Below, piece by piece: positions 1-6,364 of a DNA stretch of 17,705 nt (positions are counted from its first letter, which is position 1; the number at the start of each line of letters is the position of its first letter). A program made the translations under genes and the position numbers. The stretch is from contig JAUIJQ010000011.1 in the NCBI GenBank assembly GCA_030431165.1, positions 1-17,705 of the forward strand, given 5' to 3'. Source of the DNA: Rhodothermia bacterium (lineage in GTDB: Bacteria; Bacteroidota; Rhodothermia; Rhodothermales; JABDKH01). The notes beneath the pieces are model-generated. The model saw only the letters and a list, made by a program, of their open reading frames with translations. It did not search any database and was not told the origin of the DNA.

Positions 1-1
1 G

Positions 2-388
2 GCGTTTGTACACGCGCGATTGTACGAGCATGCTCCCGTGTTTGACAGTCCGCCGGAGGTGTTTGTTGAAGCAATTTGGGTGGACGATCGTGCGCGGGGG
101 CGGGGCTGCGGGCGTCACCTTGTTGCTGCTGTCCTGAATTGGGCCGAGCTTGTCGGGGCGCGTCGAATCAGGTACAGTGTACTGGCGAAGGATCCGGTTG
201 CCGGCGGTTTCTGGTCCGGCGTAGGCGGGGATGACCTGATAACGTACGGTACGATCGTGGTTGATGGGAAAGGCCATGTCGGTGACAGGGGGGCAGGAAT
301 CGATGAGCTGGATGCTGATGACTCGCGACCGCGTCAGGAGGGCAGATCGGATGCAAGGCCTCCGAACCGGCTAGGGTTTGCCCCGTAA
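2..388 (+). CDS. GNAT-family N-acetyltransferase, 5' part outside the window
   Basis: The reading frame is open to the left edge, so the true start lies upstream; a TTG at 20 is in frame but cuts into the fold. The visible part matches the second half of a GNAT domain: a strand with VEAIWVDDRAR followed by the acetyl-CoA pyrophosphate-binding loop RGRGCG (visible residues 32-37; family pattern R/Q-x-x-G-x-G/A), then a helix and the strand RIRYSVL. The expected FWxxxGF-like segment appears as FWSGVGG. GNAT enzymes move an acetyl group from acetyl-CoA to an amine; the substrate cannot be told from sequence. The last 35 or so residues are polar and low in hydrophobics, unlike a usual GNAT end, and may be a degenerate or frameshifted tail. 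The gene is co-oriented with the tRNA that follows but has no visible link to it. Confidence 0.7.
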   Translation, partial: AFVHARLYEHAPVFDSPPEVFVEAIWVDDRARGRGCGRHLVAAVLNWAELVGARRIRYSVLAKDPVAGGFWSGVGGDDLITYGTIVVDGKGHVGDRGAGIDELDADDSRPRQEGRSDARPPNRLGFAP

Positions 389-445
389 ATGGCCCGGGGC
401 CGCCCGGAAACACGACAGATTTTCAAGAGTTACTCGGATTCGGGG

Positions 446-475
446 TTGGTCGGAAGCGGCCAACGTTCGTATTAT
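446..475 (+). promoter_or_regulatory. candidate promoter of the tRNA-Gly gene
   Basis: TTGGTC at 446-451 and TATTAT at 470-475 are separated by 18 bases and sit about 45 bases before the tRNA 5' end. This resembles a sigma-70 type promoter, which is the expected driver of an isolated tRNA. It is pattern matching only: no leader or start site is known, and the lineage's own promoter consensus may differ. Apart from this, 389-520 holds nothing I can support. Confidence 0.3.
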
Positions 476-520
476 TGGCGCCCTGACGCGATGTCTGTCG
501 CCCAGGAGGTAAGACAACAA

Positions 521-593
521 GCGGAACTAGCTCAGTTGGTAGAGCGCAACCTTGCCAAGGTTGAGGTCGCCGGTTCGAGCCCGGTGTTCCGCT
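521..593 (+). tRNA. tRNA-Gly (anticodon GCC)
   Basis: A full cloverleaf can be folded by eye. The acceptor arm GCGGAAC (521-527) pairs with GTTCCGC (586-592), with discriminator T at 593. The D stem is GCTC/GAGC (530-533 and 542-545). The anticodon stem CAACC/GGTTG (547-551 and 559-563) closes the loop TTGCCAA, placing anticodon GCC at 554-556. The T stem GCCGG/CCGGT (569-573 and 581-585) holds the loop TTCGAGC. The 3' CCA is not encoded. Anticodon GCC reads GGC and GGU glycine codons. Confidence 0.97.
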
Positions 594-597
594 CTGG

Positions 598-632
598 AAA
601 ACGCCCGGCTCTTTGTTGAGTCGGGCGTTTTT
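598..632. terminator. bidirectional terminator between tRNA-Gly and the arsR-type gene
   Basis: A 14-pair stem (598-611 with 618-631, one G-T wobble at 608/621) closes a six-base loop TTTGTT. The arms start with AAAACGCCCG and end with CGGGCGTTTT, so there is a T run after the stem on both strands. It lies five bases after the tRNA on the plus strand and about 19 bases beyond the stop codon of the minus-strand regulator, so it can stop both converging transcripts. Confidence 0.9.
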
Positions 633-650
633 GCTTGCAGCCAGCCTCCG

Positions 651-968
651 CTAGTTGAGGCCGCCGGCGCCGCGCTGAACCTGACCGCACACAAGCAGGC
701 AAAGACCGGACAAGCTCTGGTCCTGAATGTCGTAGTAGACAAAGAGCCCGTCTTTCCGGCGCGAAAGGAGTCCCTCGTCGGCCATGAGTCGCAAGTGTTT
801 GCTCACGTTGGCCTGGCTTTGATCTGATGCCTCGACGAGTTGCTGGACGTTCATCTCTCCGTGCCGATGCAGCAGGTTGAGGAGGAGAAGGCGCACTGGT
901 TCACCAAGGACGCGAAATCTTCGAGCCACCTGCTCAAACAAGTCATTAGGTACAAGTGTGGCGTCCAT
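651..968 (-). CDS. ArsR/SmtB-family winged-helix repressor, probable regulator of the sulfur cluster
   Basis: This 105-residue protein has the length and layout of ArsR/SmtB repressors: a helix with RVLGEPVRLLLLNLL (19-33), a helix-turn-helix with recognition helix SQANVSKHLRLM (51-62), and a beta wing around GLLSRRKDGLFVYYD (66-80). The classical arsenic or cadmium box ELCVCDL is absent, since the equivalent stretch reads EMNVQQLVEA. Two cysteines sit four apart near the C-terminus (C90 and C94, in LCLLVCG), a plausible thiol sensor or part of a metal site. It is divergent from a YeeE/YedE and persulfide dioxygenase gene run, the arrangement known for BigR-type sulfide-responsive repressors, so regulation of those genes by sulfane sulfur is the likely role. 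BigR and SqrR use differently placed cysteines, so the sensing detail is inferred. An AAAAAGGA stretch lies before the ATG. Confidence 0.9.
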   Translation of the reverse strand: MDATLVPNDLFEQVARRFRVLGEPVRLLLLNLLHRHGEMNVQQLVEASDQSQANVSKHLRLMADEGLLSRRKDGLFVYYDIQDQSLSGLCLLVCGQVQRGAGGLN

Positions 969-1029
969 CGTTGCTCAGTTCCTTTTTGGGTCCTTTTGGG
1001 TGTACGGCCGTGCTGTGGTCCGGGGCAGT

Positions 1030-1052
1030 AGTATACGCACGAATAATATACT
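1030..1052. promoter_or_regulatory. candidate ArsR operator 1 (repressor side)
   Basis: The dyad AGTATA - 11 bases - TATACT is perfect over six bases per arm and lies 62 bases upstream of the repressor ATG. Its right half (TAATATACTGTTC, 1044-1056) matches 10 of 13 bases of the stretch TAGTATATTGGTC at 1303-1315, linking it to operator candidate 2. Autorepression is the normal state for this family. Confidence 0.4.
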
Positions 1053-1222
1053 GTTCCGGAATACGTTAATCCGCGGCGCCGCGCCGAGCGGTGGAGGATG
1101 ACAAGGGTTTGGCTATCGGAGCCCGTTGCTCAGTCTGGGTGCACTCTAGCGTGCAAAGGCTGAAGATCGTCGAGAAAGCTTGATAGTGTCGTCGTTGTGC
1201 CATATTGTAGTATCAAGTAAGG

Positions 1223-1252
1223 CCAAGCGACCTGGTCGTTGGGCGGGTTTTT
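1223..1252 (+). terminator. weak hairpin plus T run in the leader, possible attenuator
   Basis: CCAA-(G)-CGAC pairs with GTCG-TTGG (1223-1231 with 1235-1242, one bulged G), followed after GCGGG by five T bases at 1248-1252. The gap between stem and T run is longer than in a standard intrinsic terminator. No gene precedes it on this strand, so if real it would act as an attenuator for a transcript starting upstream. Confidence 0.25.
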
Positions 1253-1291
1253 GTGAAGAATGCGTGCACGAGGATTGTGACACGAACTAAT

Positions 1292-1310
1292 CTACTCTGG
1301 AGTAGTATAT
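1292..1310. promoter_or_regulatory. candidate ArsR operator 2 (transporter side)
   Basis: CTACTC-TG-GAGTAG is a perfect six-base inverted repeat with a two-base centre, running directly into GTATAT. It carries the shared GTAGTAT word and lies on the side of the sulfur genes, so it may be the operator for the YeeE/YedE and dioxygenase transcript. Confidence 0.4.
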
Positions 1311-1444
1311 TGGTCGTCTTGAGGAAAACAGCCGAATGCGTCGGCCACTGAGCCTGAGTGTTGGTCGTCGCGTCACGGGGAACCGGTCACGCTACTTCCG
1401 ATCACGTTTACTTATCGAAACCAAAACACTTTTCGATCGCGGTC

Positions 1445-2008
1445 ATGATTGAGTTCATTTCACAGCCCTGGCCCTGGTACGTCGCCGGTCCGCTGATCGG
1501 GTTTATCGTCCCGGCGCTGCTCATTTTTGGCGGCAAGCAATTCGGACTGTCGTCAAACCTGCGCCACATGTGTGCAGCGACGATCCCCGCGAGACTGGAT
1601 TTCTTCCGCTACGACTGGCGTCGCACGGGACTGTGGAATCTGATGATGCTGGCAGGCATCATGGTCGGCGGATTTATCGGTATGAACCTGCTTGCGTCGC
1701 CCGATCCGGACATTCACCTCTCTGCAAAAACCGTCACGGCGCTGGGCGATATCGGCGTTAGCGATTTCTCTGGCTTCGTGCCAACTGAGTTCGTCTCCTG
1801 GAAAGGTCTTGCGACGCTTCCCGGTCTGATCATGGTCCTCGGCGGCGGGTTCTTCGTCGGCTTCGGGGCGCGCTACGCGGGTGGCTGTACGAGCGGTCAC
1901 GCCATTTCGGGCCTTGCAAACCTGCAGGTGCCTTCATTGGTCGCCGTGCTAGGCTTCTTCGTCGGCGGCCTGTTCGTCACCTTCGTCGTGCTTCCGTTTA
2001 TCCTCTAG
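1445..2008 (+). CDS. YeeE/YedE-family sulfur transporter, first half-size subunit
   Basis: A 187-residue membrane protein with about five hydrophobic segments. Two conserved cysteine motifs mark it as YeeE/YedE: SSNLRHMCAA (C43) and GGCTSGH (C148), the cysteines thought to pass thiosulfate or persulfide sulfur along the channel in this family. Full-length YeeE proteins are about twice this size. Here the function is split between this gene and the next, as in the PmpA/PmpB-type pairs found next to bigR and MBL-rhodanese genes. I chose ATG 1445 because the protein then starts MIEFISQPWPWY just before the first membrane span; an in-frame TTG at 1358 would add 29 polar residues. It is probably the first gene of the transcript controlled from the region before it. 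Confidence 0.88.
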   Translation: MIEFISQPWPWYVAGPLIGFIVPALLIFGGKQFGLSSNLRHMCAATIPARLDFFRYDWRRTGLWNLMMLAGIMVGGFIGMNLLASPDPDIHLSAKTVTALGDIGVSDFSGFVPTEFVSWKGLATLPGLIMVLGGGFFVGFGARYAGGCTSGHAISGLANLQVPSLVAVLGFFVGGLFVTFVVLPFIL

Positions 2009-2053
2009 GTGTGTCCACGCAAACGTGCCGTTGGCACAAACGAGTTAACTGAT

Positions 2054-2596
2054 ATGCAGGTAATTGATTCACAGGAACCCGAAGTGCTGGCTGAGCTGGA
2101 CCCGCTCGAGTGTATCGATACGGAGCAGGTACCTGAGGCGTACAAGGAGAAAGCCTATGATGAGGCCAATGCGCCCGGCAGTCTGCTTGTCTACGGGCTC
2201 TTCGGCGTACTGTTTGGGCTGATCCTCGTGAAGAGCGAGGTCGTGTCCTGGTTCAGAATCCAGGAGATGTTTCGGTTTCACAGCTTCCACCTCCACGGCG
2301 TGATCGGTTCGGCCGGCGTAGTCGCCGCTACGTCCGTTGCCCTGATCAAGAAGCTCGGCATCAAGACCATCCACGGCGAACCAATTCAGATTGCGCCGAA
2401 GGTCTGGACCGGTATCGGCACCCGATACTGGCTCGGGGGCATCTTCTTCGGAATCGGATGGGCCCTCGTGGGTGCATGCCCGGGGCCACTGTTCGCACTC
2501 GTCGGAGGCGGTGTATCTGTCCTCATTGTCGCCATTGCAGGCGCACTGGCCGGCACGTGGACGTATGCCTTCTTCCGTCACCGACTACCACACTAG
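2054..2596 (+). CDS. YeeE/YedE-family (DUF6691-like) transporter, second half-size subunit
   Basis: A 180-residue protein with four hydrophobic stretches (roughly 43-60, 80-98, 126-150 and 152-174). It carries the family signature GACPGP (C142) after GIGWALV, and the motif FHSFHLHGVIG (75-85) typical of the second half of split YeeE transporters. It should pair with the preceding protein to form one sulfur-compound channel in the inner membrane. The first 40 or so residues are acidic and soluble (with C20), longer than I expect for this small family. ATG 2054 was preferred over an in-frame GTG at 2009, which directly abuts the upstream stop. The gap to the first subunit is 45 bases, consistent with one operon. 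Confidence 0.87.
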   Translation: MQVIDSQEPEVLAELDPLECIDTEQVPEAYKEKAYDEANAPGSLLVYGLFGVLFGLILVKSEVVSWFRIQEMFRFHSFHLHGVIGSAGVVAATSVALIKKLGIKTIHGEPIQIAPKVWTGIGTRYWLGGIFFGIGWALVGACPGPLFALVGGGVSVLIVAIAGALAGTWTYAFFRHRLPH

Positions 2597-2684
2597 CAAC
2601 CAACGTATCCCAGTGCCGGTCACACCGTCCTTGAGTCACCCTGGACATCCGGCGGCCACCTAACGCAGACGCAGGTAAAACAAC

Positions 2685-4151
2685 ATGTTATTCCGACAGA
2701 TCTTTGATCCGAAACTTGCACAGTACGCCTACCTGATCGGCTGTCAGCAGACGAAGGAGGCGATTATCATCGATCCCGAGCGTGATATCGATCGCTACGT
2801 TGAGATCGCCGAGGCCGAGGGCCTGAACATCATTGCCGTTGCTGAAACGCACATCCACGCCGACTTCCTTTCGGGTGGCCGCGAGTTCGGTGAACGCCTC
2901 GATGCACGCCTATACCTCTCCGACGAAGGAGACGCTGACTGGAAGTACGAGTGGGTGAAGCAGCCCAAGCAGGATGGTGGAGCGTACGACTATGTGCTGC
3001 TGAAAGACGGCGACACCTTCATGATCGGCAACATCGAAATCAAGGCCGTTCACACCCCGGGGCACACGCCTGAGCACATGAGTTTCCTGGTCACAGACCG
3101 TGGGTCTGGCGCAACGACGCCAATTGGCATCGCTACCGGTGACTTTGTGTTTGTTGGTGACCTCGGTCGGCCAGATCTCCTCGAGCAGGCCGCCGGTCTT
3201 CATGGTGTACAGGAGCCGTCGGCACGTCAGCTCTTCGGATCACTCCCGCGATTCACCCGTCTCGAAGACTATCTGCAGGTTTGGCCGGCACATGGTGCAG
3301 GGTCGACGTGTGGGAAAGCGCTGGGCGCCGTCCCGACAACGACGGTCGGATACGAGAAGCTGTACAATGCTTCGCTTGGGGCCGCCGACGAGGGAGAAGA
3401 CGCGTTTGTAGATGCGATTCTTTCGGGCCAGCCCGAGCCGCAGATGTACTTCGCTCGTATGAAGCGGGACAACAAACTCGGCGCACCGGTTCTTGGCGGG
3501 CTTCCACAGCCGCGCAAGTTGACGGCGGCTGAGCTGCGCGTCAAAGCCAAAGACGACAAGATGCTGATCGTTGATGCACGGCTTGACCGCTCAGCATTCA
3601 TGGCAAAACACATCCCGGGCTCCTTGTACGCACCCATGAACAAGAGCTTCAATACGGTGGTGGGTTCGCTAGTTGTCGACGAAACAACGCCACTCGTGCT
3701 GATTGTTGATCATGAGCACGTCGATCCGGCGGTAAGGGATCTTGTCCGCATCGGCTATGACAACGTTGTTGCCTATGCCGACCCGGAGACGCTTGAGCAC
3801 TACTTCGACGAGGGCGGTGAGCATGCGACGATCGAGGAGATCGACTTCGCCGGTGTTGATGCCCTGCGCGAGAGCGATGACTTTGCCGTCGTCGATGTTC
3901 GCTTCCAGTCTGAGTATGACGCGGGCCACGTGCCAGACGCGATCGCGGCTTCGTATACGCGGCTTCCTGATTACGTCAAGGATCGCGTGCCAAGTGGCAA
4001 AAAACTGGTTGTGTACTGTCAGTCAGGCGGACGTTCTGCAGCGGGCGCCGCGTTCCTCGCCCGCGAGGGATACGAGGTAGTCTACGTAAACGGTGCCTTC
4101 GAAACGTACAAAGGCGCCGAAGCCGCAAAAGAATCAGCGGTAATGGCGTAG
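2685..4151 (+). CDS. CstB-like persulfide dioxygenase fused to two rhodanese domains
   Basis: This 488-residue cytosolic protein has three domains. Residues 1-240 are a metallo-beta-lactamase fold of the ETHE1/persulfide dioxygenase type: THIHAD (H56, H58, D60), GHTPEH (H127), TGD (D153) and PAHG (H203). H56, H127 and D153 are the expected mononuclear iron ligands. Residues 275-365 are a rhodanese fold without a catalytic cysteine (the loop reads LIVDHEHVD). Residues 385-480 are an active rhodanese with YCQSGGRS (C445). The order dioxygenase, pseudo-rhodanese, rhodanese matches staphylococcal CstB, which oxidises low-molecular-weight persulfide to sulfite and joins sulfite with sulfane sulfur to give thiosulfate. 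Position 61 is F where the generic HxHxDH motif has a second histidine, in line with a single-metal site. It sits 88 bases after the YeeE pair and before a strong terminator. Confidence 0.95.
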   Translation: MLFRQIFDPKLAQYAYLIGCQQTKEAIIIDPERDIDRYVEIAEAEGLNIIAVAETHIHADFLSGGREFGERLDARLYLSDEGDADWKYEWVKQPKQDGGAYDYVLLKDGDTFMIGNIEIKAVHTPGHTPEHMSFLVTDRGSGATTPIGIATGDFVFVGDLGRPDLLEQAAGLHGVQEPSARQLFGSLPRFTRLEDYLQVWPAHGAGSTCGKALGAVPTTTVGYEKLYNASLGAADEGEDAFVDAILSGQPEPQMYFARMKRDNKLGAPVLGGLPQPRKLTAAELRVKAKDDKMLIVDARLDRSAFMAKHIPGSLYAPMNKSFNTVVGSLVVDETTPLVLIVDHEHVDPAVRDLVRIGYDNVVAYADPETLEHYFDEGGEHATIEEIDFAGVDALRESDDFAVVDVRFQSEYDAGHVPDAIAASYTRLPDYVKDRVPSGKKLVVYCQSGGRSAAGAAFLAREGYEVVYVNGAFETYKGAEAAKESAVMA

Positions 4152-4166
4152 TCGGGTGACTCAAAT

Positions 4167-4204
4167 AACAGCGGGTGTGGCGCCGCCGCACCCGCTGTTT
4201 CTTT
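4167..4204 (+). terminator. intrinsic terminator after the persulfide dioxygenase gene
   Basis: AACAGCGGGTG (4167-4177) pairs perfectly over 11 bases with CACCCGCTGTT (4189-4199), leaving an 11-base GC-rich loop, followed by TTTCTTTG. It starts 16 bases after the dioxygenase stop. Only about 35 bases remain before the SulP start, so the downstream genes depend on read-through or on a promoter overlapping this hairpin. Confidence 0.85.
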
Positions 4205-4238
4205 GTTCTCCAGGCGCGACTGCCGAACTGTGGTAACC

Positions 4239-5978
4239 ATGAATCGATTCTTCCCGCTTGTCAACCAGCTTTCCTCGTACGATCGGGAAACGCTTGTCTC
4301 TGACCTGAGCGCCGGCCTGACGGTTGGTGTCATGCTCATTCCGCAGGGGATGGCGTATGCACTGATTGCAGGACTACCTCCGATTTTCGGGCTCTACGCA
4401 TCACTGGTCCCGCTCGTCATCTATGCGTTACTTGGAACATCGCGCCAACTTGCTGTTGGCCCGGTAGCCATGATTTCGCTGCTGGTCGCGGCGGGGGTTG
4501 GTCCGCTCGCCGGCGGAGACGAGTTGTTGTACATCCGATACGCGCTCACCTTGGCGCTGATGGTTGGGGCGATACAGTTCACCCTCGGCGTTCTTCGCTT
4601 CGGATTCCTTGCGAACTTTCTGTCTCATCCAGTTCTCGTCGGATTTACGAGCGCGGCAGCCCTGATTATCGGGTTCAGCCAGGTCAAGCATTTGCTGGGC
4701 CTGAACATTCCGCGATCAAGCTTTGTGCACGAAATTGTTGTCGACGTCGTTTCGCGGATTGGCGAGATCAACCCCGCGACGCTCGTCGTCGGGTTGTTAG
4801 CGATTGTGACCCTGGTTCTTGTCCGGCGAGTGTCACCACGCGCCCCAGGGCCGCTGCTTGTTGTTGCGTTGGCCACGATTGCCGTCTTTCTGTTCGGCCT
4901 GGATGGCAAAGGCGTAGGTATCGTCGGCGACGTGCCCGGGGGATTGCCGGTACCGCAACTTCCGTTACTTGGCATTGACGTGTTTGGCGCATTGATGCCG
5001 ACTGCACTAACGATCTCGCTTGTCGGATTTATGGAGTCCTATGCCGTTGCGAAGGTATACGCTACGAAGCACCGGTACGACGTGGATGCGAATCGTGAGC
5101 TTGTCGGACTCGGACTGGCCAATGTCGTCGGCTCGTTCTTTCTGTCGTATCCGACGACGGGTGGCTTCTCACGGACCGCAGTGAATGATCAGGCTGGCGC
5201 CCGTACGAACGTCGCCGCCATCTTCAGTGCCGTCATCATCGCGATAACGCTCCTGTTTCTGACGGGACTTTTCTTCTACCTGCCCAAGGCGGTACTTGCG
5301 GCTATCGTGATGGTCGCGGTTGCGAAACTCATCGACTGGCGTGAAGCACGGTTCCTCTGGCGCGTTGATCGCAGGGAATTTGCGCTGATGGTTCTCACGT
5401 TTGCCGCCACGTTGATGCTGGGGATCGAGCAGGGAATCCTGGTGGGGGTCGTCGCATCGATTCTTGTTGTTCTCTACCAGACTTCGCGACCACACACGGC
5501 TGTCATGGGACGCCTGGCCGGGTCCGAAAACTTCCGCAATATTCTGAGGAATCCCGACGCCGCAACTGTTGACGGTGTCCCGGTTCTGCGATTTGATGCA
5601 TCCCTCTACTTTGCGAACGCAGCTTACCTGAAGGATACGGTCGAAGAACTGACGGACCCGCAGACGACGCGTGCGCTCGTGCTGGACTTCTATCCAGTGA
5701 ACCGCATCGATTCAACGGGGCTGCATGCGTTGACGGAGCTTGTGGAGTCACTTGGTCGGCGGTCGATTGACGTACACTTCTCGGGCGTAAAGGGCCCCGT
5801 GCTAGACCGCATGGCCAAGTCAGGACTCGCTCAATTGGTCGGGGATAGCAACTTTCACAAGAACGTCGCCGGCGCTGTGCGAGAAGCGGGCCGCAACGAA
5901 ATGGCGATGCCCCCGATTGTCGCATCGGCAGCGTCCGATGATGTCATCACACAACACGAACTCGACACCGTTGTCTAG
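4239..5978 (+). CDS. SulP-family anion permease with STAS domain
   Basis: A 579-residue inner-membrane transporter. The N-terminal part carries the SulP signature (PQGMAYALIAGLPPIFGLYAS, from about residue 35), then about twelve to fourteen hydrophobic segments including VGFTSAAALIIG and SYPTTGGFSRTAVN. The C-terminal cytosolic STAS domain spans about residues 440-545, with the conserved DFYPVNRIDSTGLHAL strand-helix where related anti-sigma-antagonist proteins carry a phosphorylatable serine. SulP proteins move sulfate, bicarbonate or other anions; the sulfur neighbours favour sulfate or a related oxyanion, perhaps the product of the dioxygenase. ATG 4239 (MNRFFPLVNQL) was chosen over an in-frame TTG at 4203, which falls in the terminator. 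A thioredoxin gene follows after 12 bases, so the two are probably co-translated. Confidence 0.93.
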   Translation: MNRFFPLVNQLSSYDRETLVSDLSAGLTVGVMLIPQGMAYALIAGLPPIFGLYASLVPLVIYALLGTSRQLAVGPVAMISLLVAAGVGPLAGGDELLYIRYALTLALMVGAIQFTLGVLRFGFLANFLSHPVLVGFTSAAALIIGFSQVKHLLGLNIPRSSFVHEIVVDVVSRIGEINPATLVVGLLAIVTLVLVRRVSPRAPGPLLVVALATIAVFLFGLDGKGVGIVGDVPGGLPVPQLPLLGIDVFGALMPTALTISLVGFMESYAVAKVYATKHRYDVDANRELVGLGLANVVGSFFLSYPTTGGFSRTAVNDQAGARTNVAAIFSAVIIAITLLFLTGLFFYLPKAVLAAIVMVAVAKLIDWREARFLWRVDRREFALMVLTFAATLMLGIEQGILVGVVASILVVLYQTSRPHTAVMGRLAGSENFRNILRNPDAATVDGVPVLRFDASLYFANAAYLKDTVEELTDPQTTRALVLDFYPVNRIDSTGLHALTELVESLGRRSIDVHFSGVKGPVLDRMAKSGLAQLVGDSNFHKNVAGAVREAGRNEMAMPPIVASAASDDVITQHELDTVV

Positions 5979-5990
5979 CAACGAACGGCC

Positions 5991-6323
5991 ATGTCTGATC
6001 TTCCGGAATTCTTTCAGCGTGAGGTGCTCGAAAAGAGCAAGGAGAAACCAGTCGTCGTTGACTTCTGGGCGCCGTGGTGCGGTCCGTGCCGTATTCTTGG
6101 ACCAACACTTGAGCGCCTGGCGAAAACGAACGGCGGTGCCTGGAGACTGGTCAAGATCAACTCCGACCGGCAGCCCGCGTTGGCGAGACGATATGACGTG
6201 CGGGGTATCCCCGCTGTGAAGATGTTTGTCGACGGACTTGTGGTTGCTGAATTTGTTGGCGCTTTGCCAGAGCCTGCCGTGAAGCAGTGGCTGGAAGAGT
6301 CGATTCCCGCTGAATCACAGTGA
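5991..6323 (+). CDS. thioredoxin
   Basis: A 110-residue single-domain thioredoxin without signal peptide or membrane segment, hence cytosolic. It has the active site WCGPC (C30, C33) after VVVDFWAP, the buried D24, and the cis-proline in GIPAVK (P74). The full fold is present and the length is normal. Thioredoxin reduces protein disulfides and also releases persulfide from rhodanese and YeeE-type carriers as sulfide, which fits its place between SulP and a porin in a sulfur cluster. The stop TGA overlaps a possible GTG start of the next gene by four bases. It may be a dedicated redox partner of this pathway and not the housekeeping TrxA, so no gene symbol is given. Confidence 0.95.
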   Translation: MSDLPEFFQREVLEKSKEKPVVVDFWAPWCGPCRILGPTLERLAKTNGGAWRLVKINSDRQPALARRYDVRGIPAVKMFVDGLVVAEFVGALPEPAVKQWLEESIPAESQ

Positions 6324-6364
6324 TCGCCCGAGCGAGGATCCTCCAATTGCAAACTCTCGTCGTT

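Larger units (their letters stand above)
969..1444. promoter_or_regulatory. divergent control region between the ArsR-type repressor and the YeeE/YedE genes
   Basis: These 476 bases hold no convincing gene. They contain three exact copies of GTAGTAT (1028-1034, 1207-1213, 1302-1308) and several inverted repeats: AGTATA/TATACT (1030-1035 and 1047-1052), CTTGATA/TATCAAG (1179-1185 and 1211-1217), and CTACTC/GAGTAG (1292-1297 and 1300-1305). The first lies about 60 bases before the repressor start and the last about 140 bases before the first transporter gene, as expected for an ArsR dimer controlling both directions. AT-rich dyads of this kind suit ArsR/SmtB operators in general. A tandem repeat CCTTTTTGGGT/CCTTTTGGGT at 981-1001 lies just upstream of the repressor start. 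No promoter hexamers could be assigned with confidence. Confidence 0.5.

Noticed and set aside
389..619. Short plus-strand frame running across the tRNA-Gly gene
   Set aside because: It reads through a well-folded tRNA and terminator and has no protein-like pattern.
840..1101. Two plus-strand frames opposite the ArsR-type gene and its upstream region
   Set aside because: They lie antisense to a confident repressor gene and show no domain or start signal.
2069..2581. 170-codon minus-strand frame opposite the second YeeE half
   Set aside because: Antisense to a clear membrane protein; no family features.
2853..2870. Phenylalanine in place of the last histidine of the HxHxDH motif in the dioxygenase as a sign of inactivation
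   Set aside because: Persulfide dioxygenases use one iron held by two histidines and an aspartate, all present; the replaced residue belongs to the second metal site of two-metal relatives.
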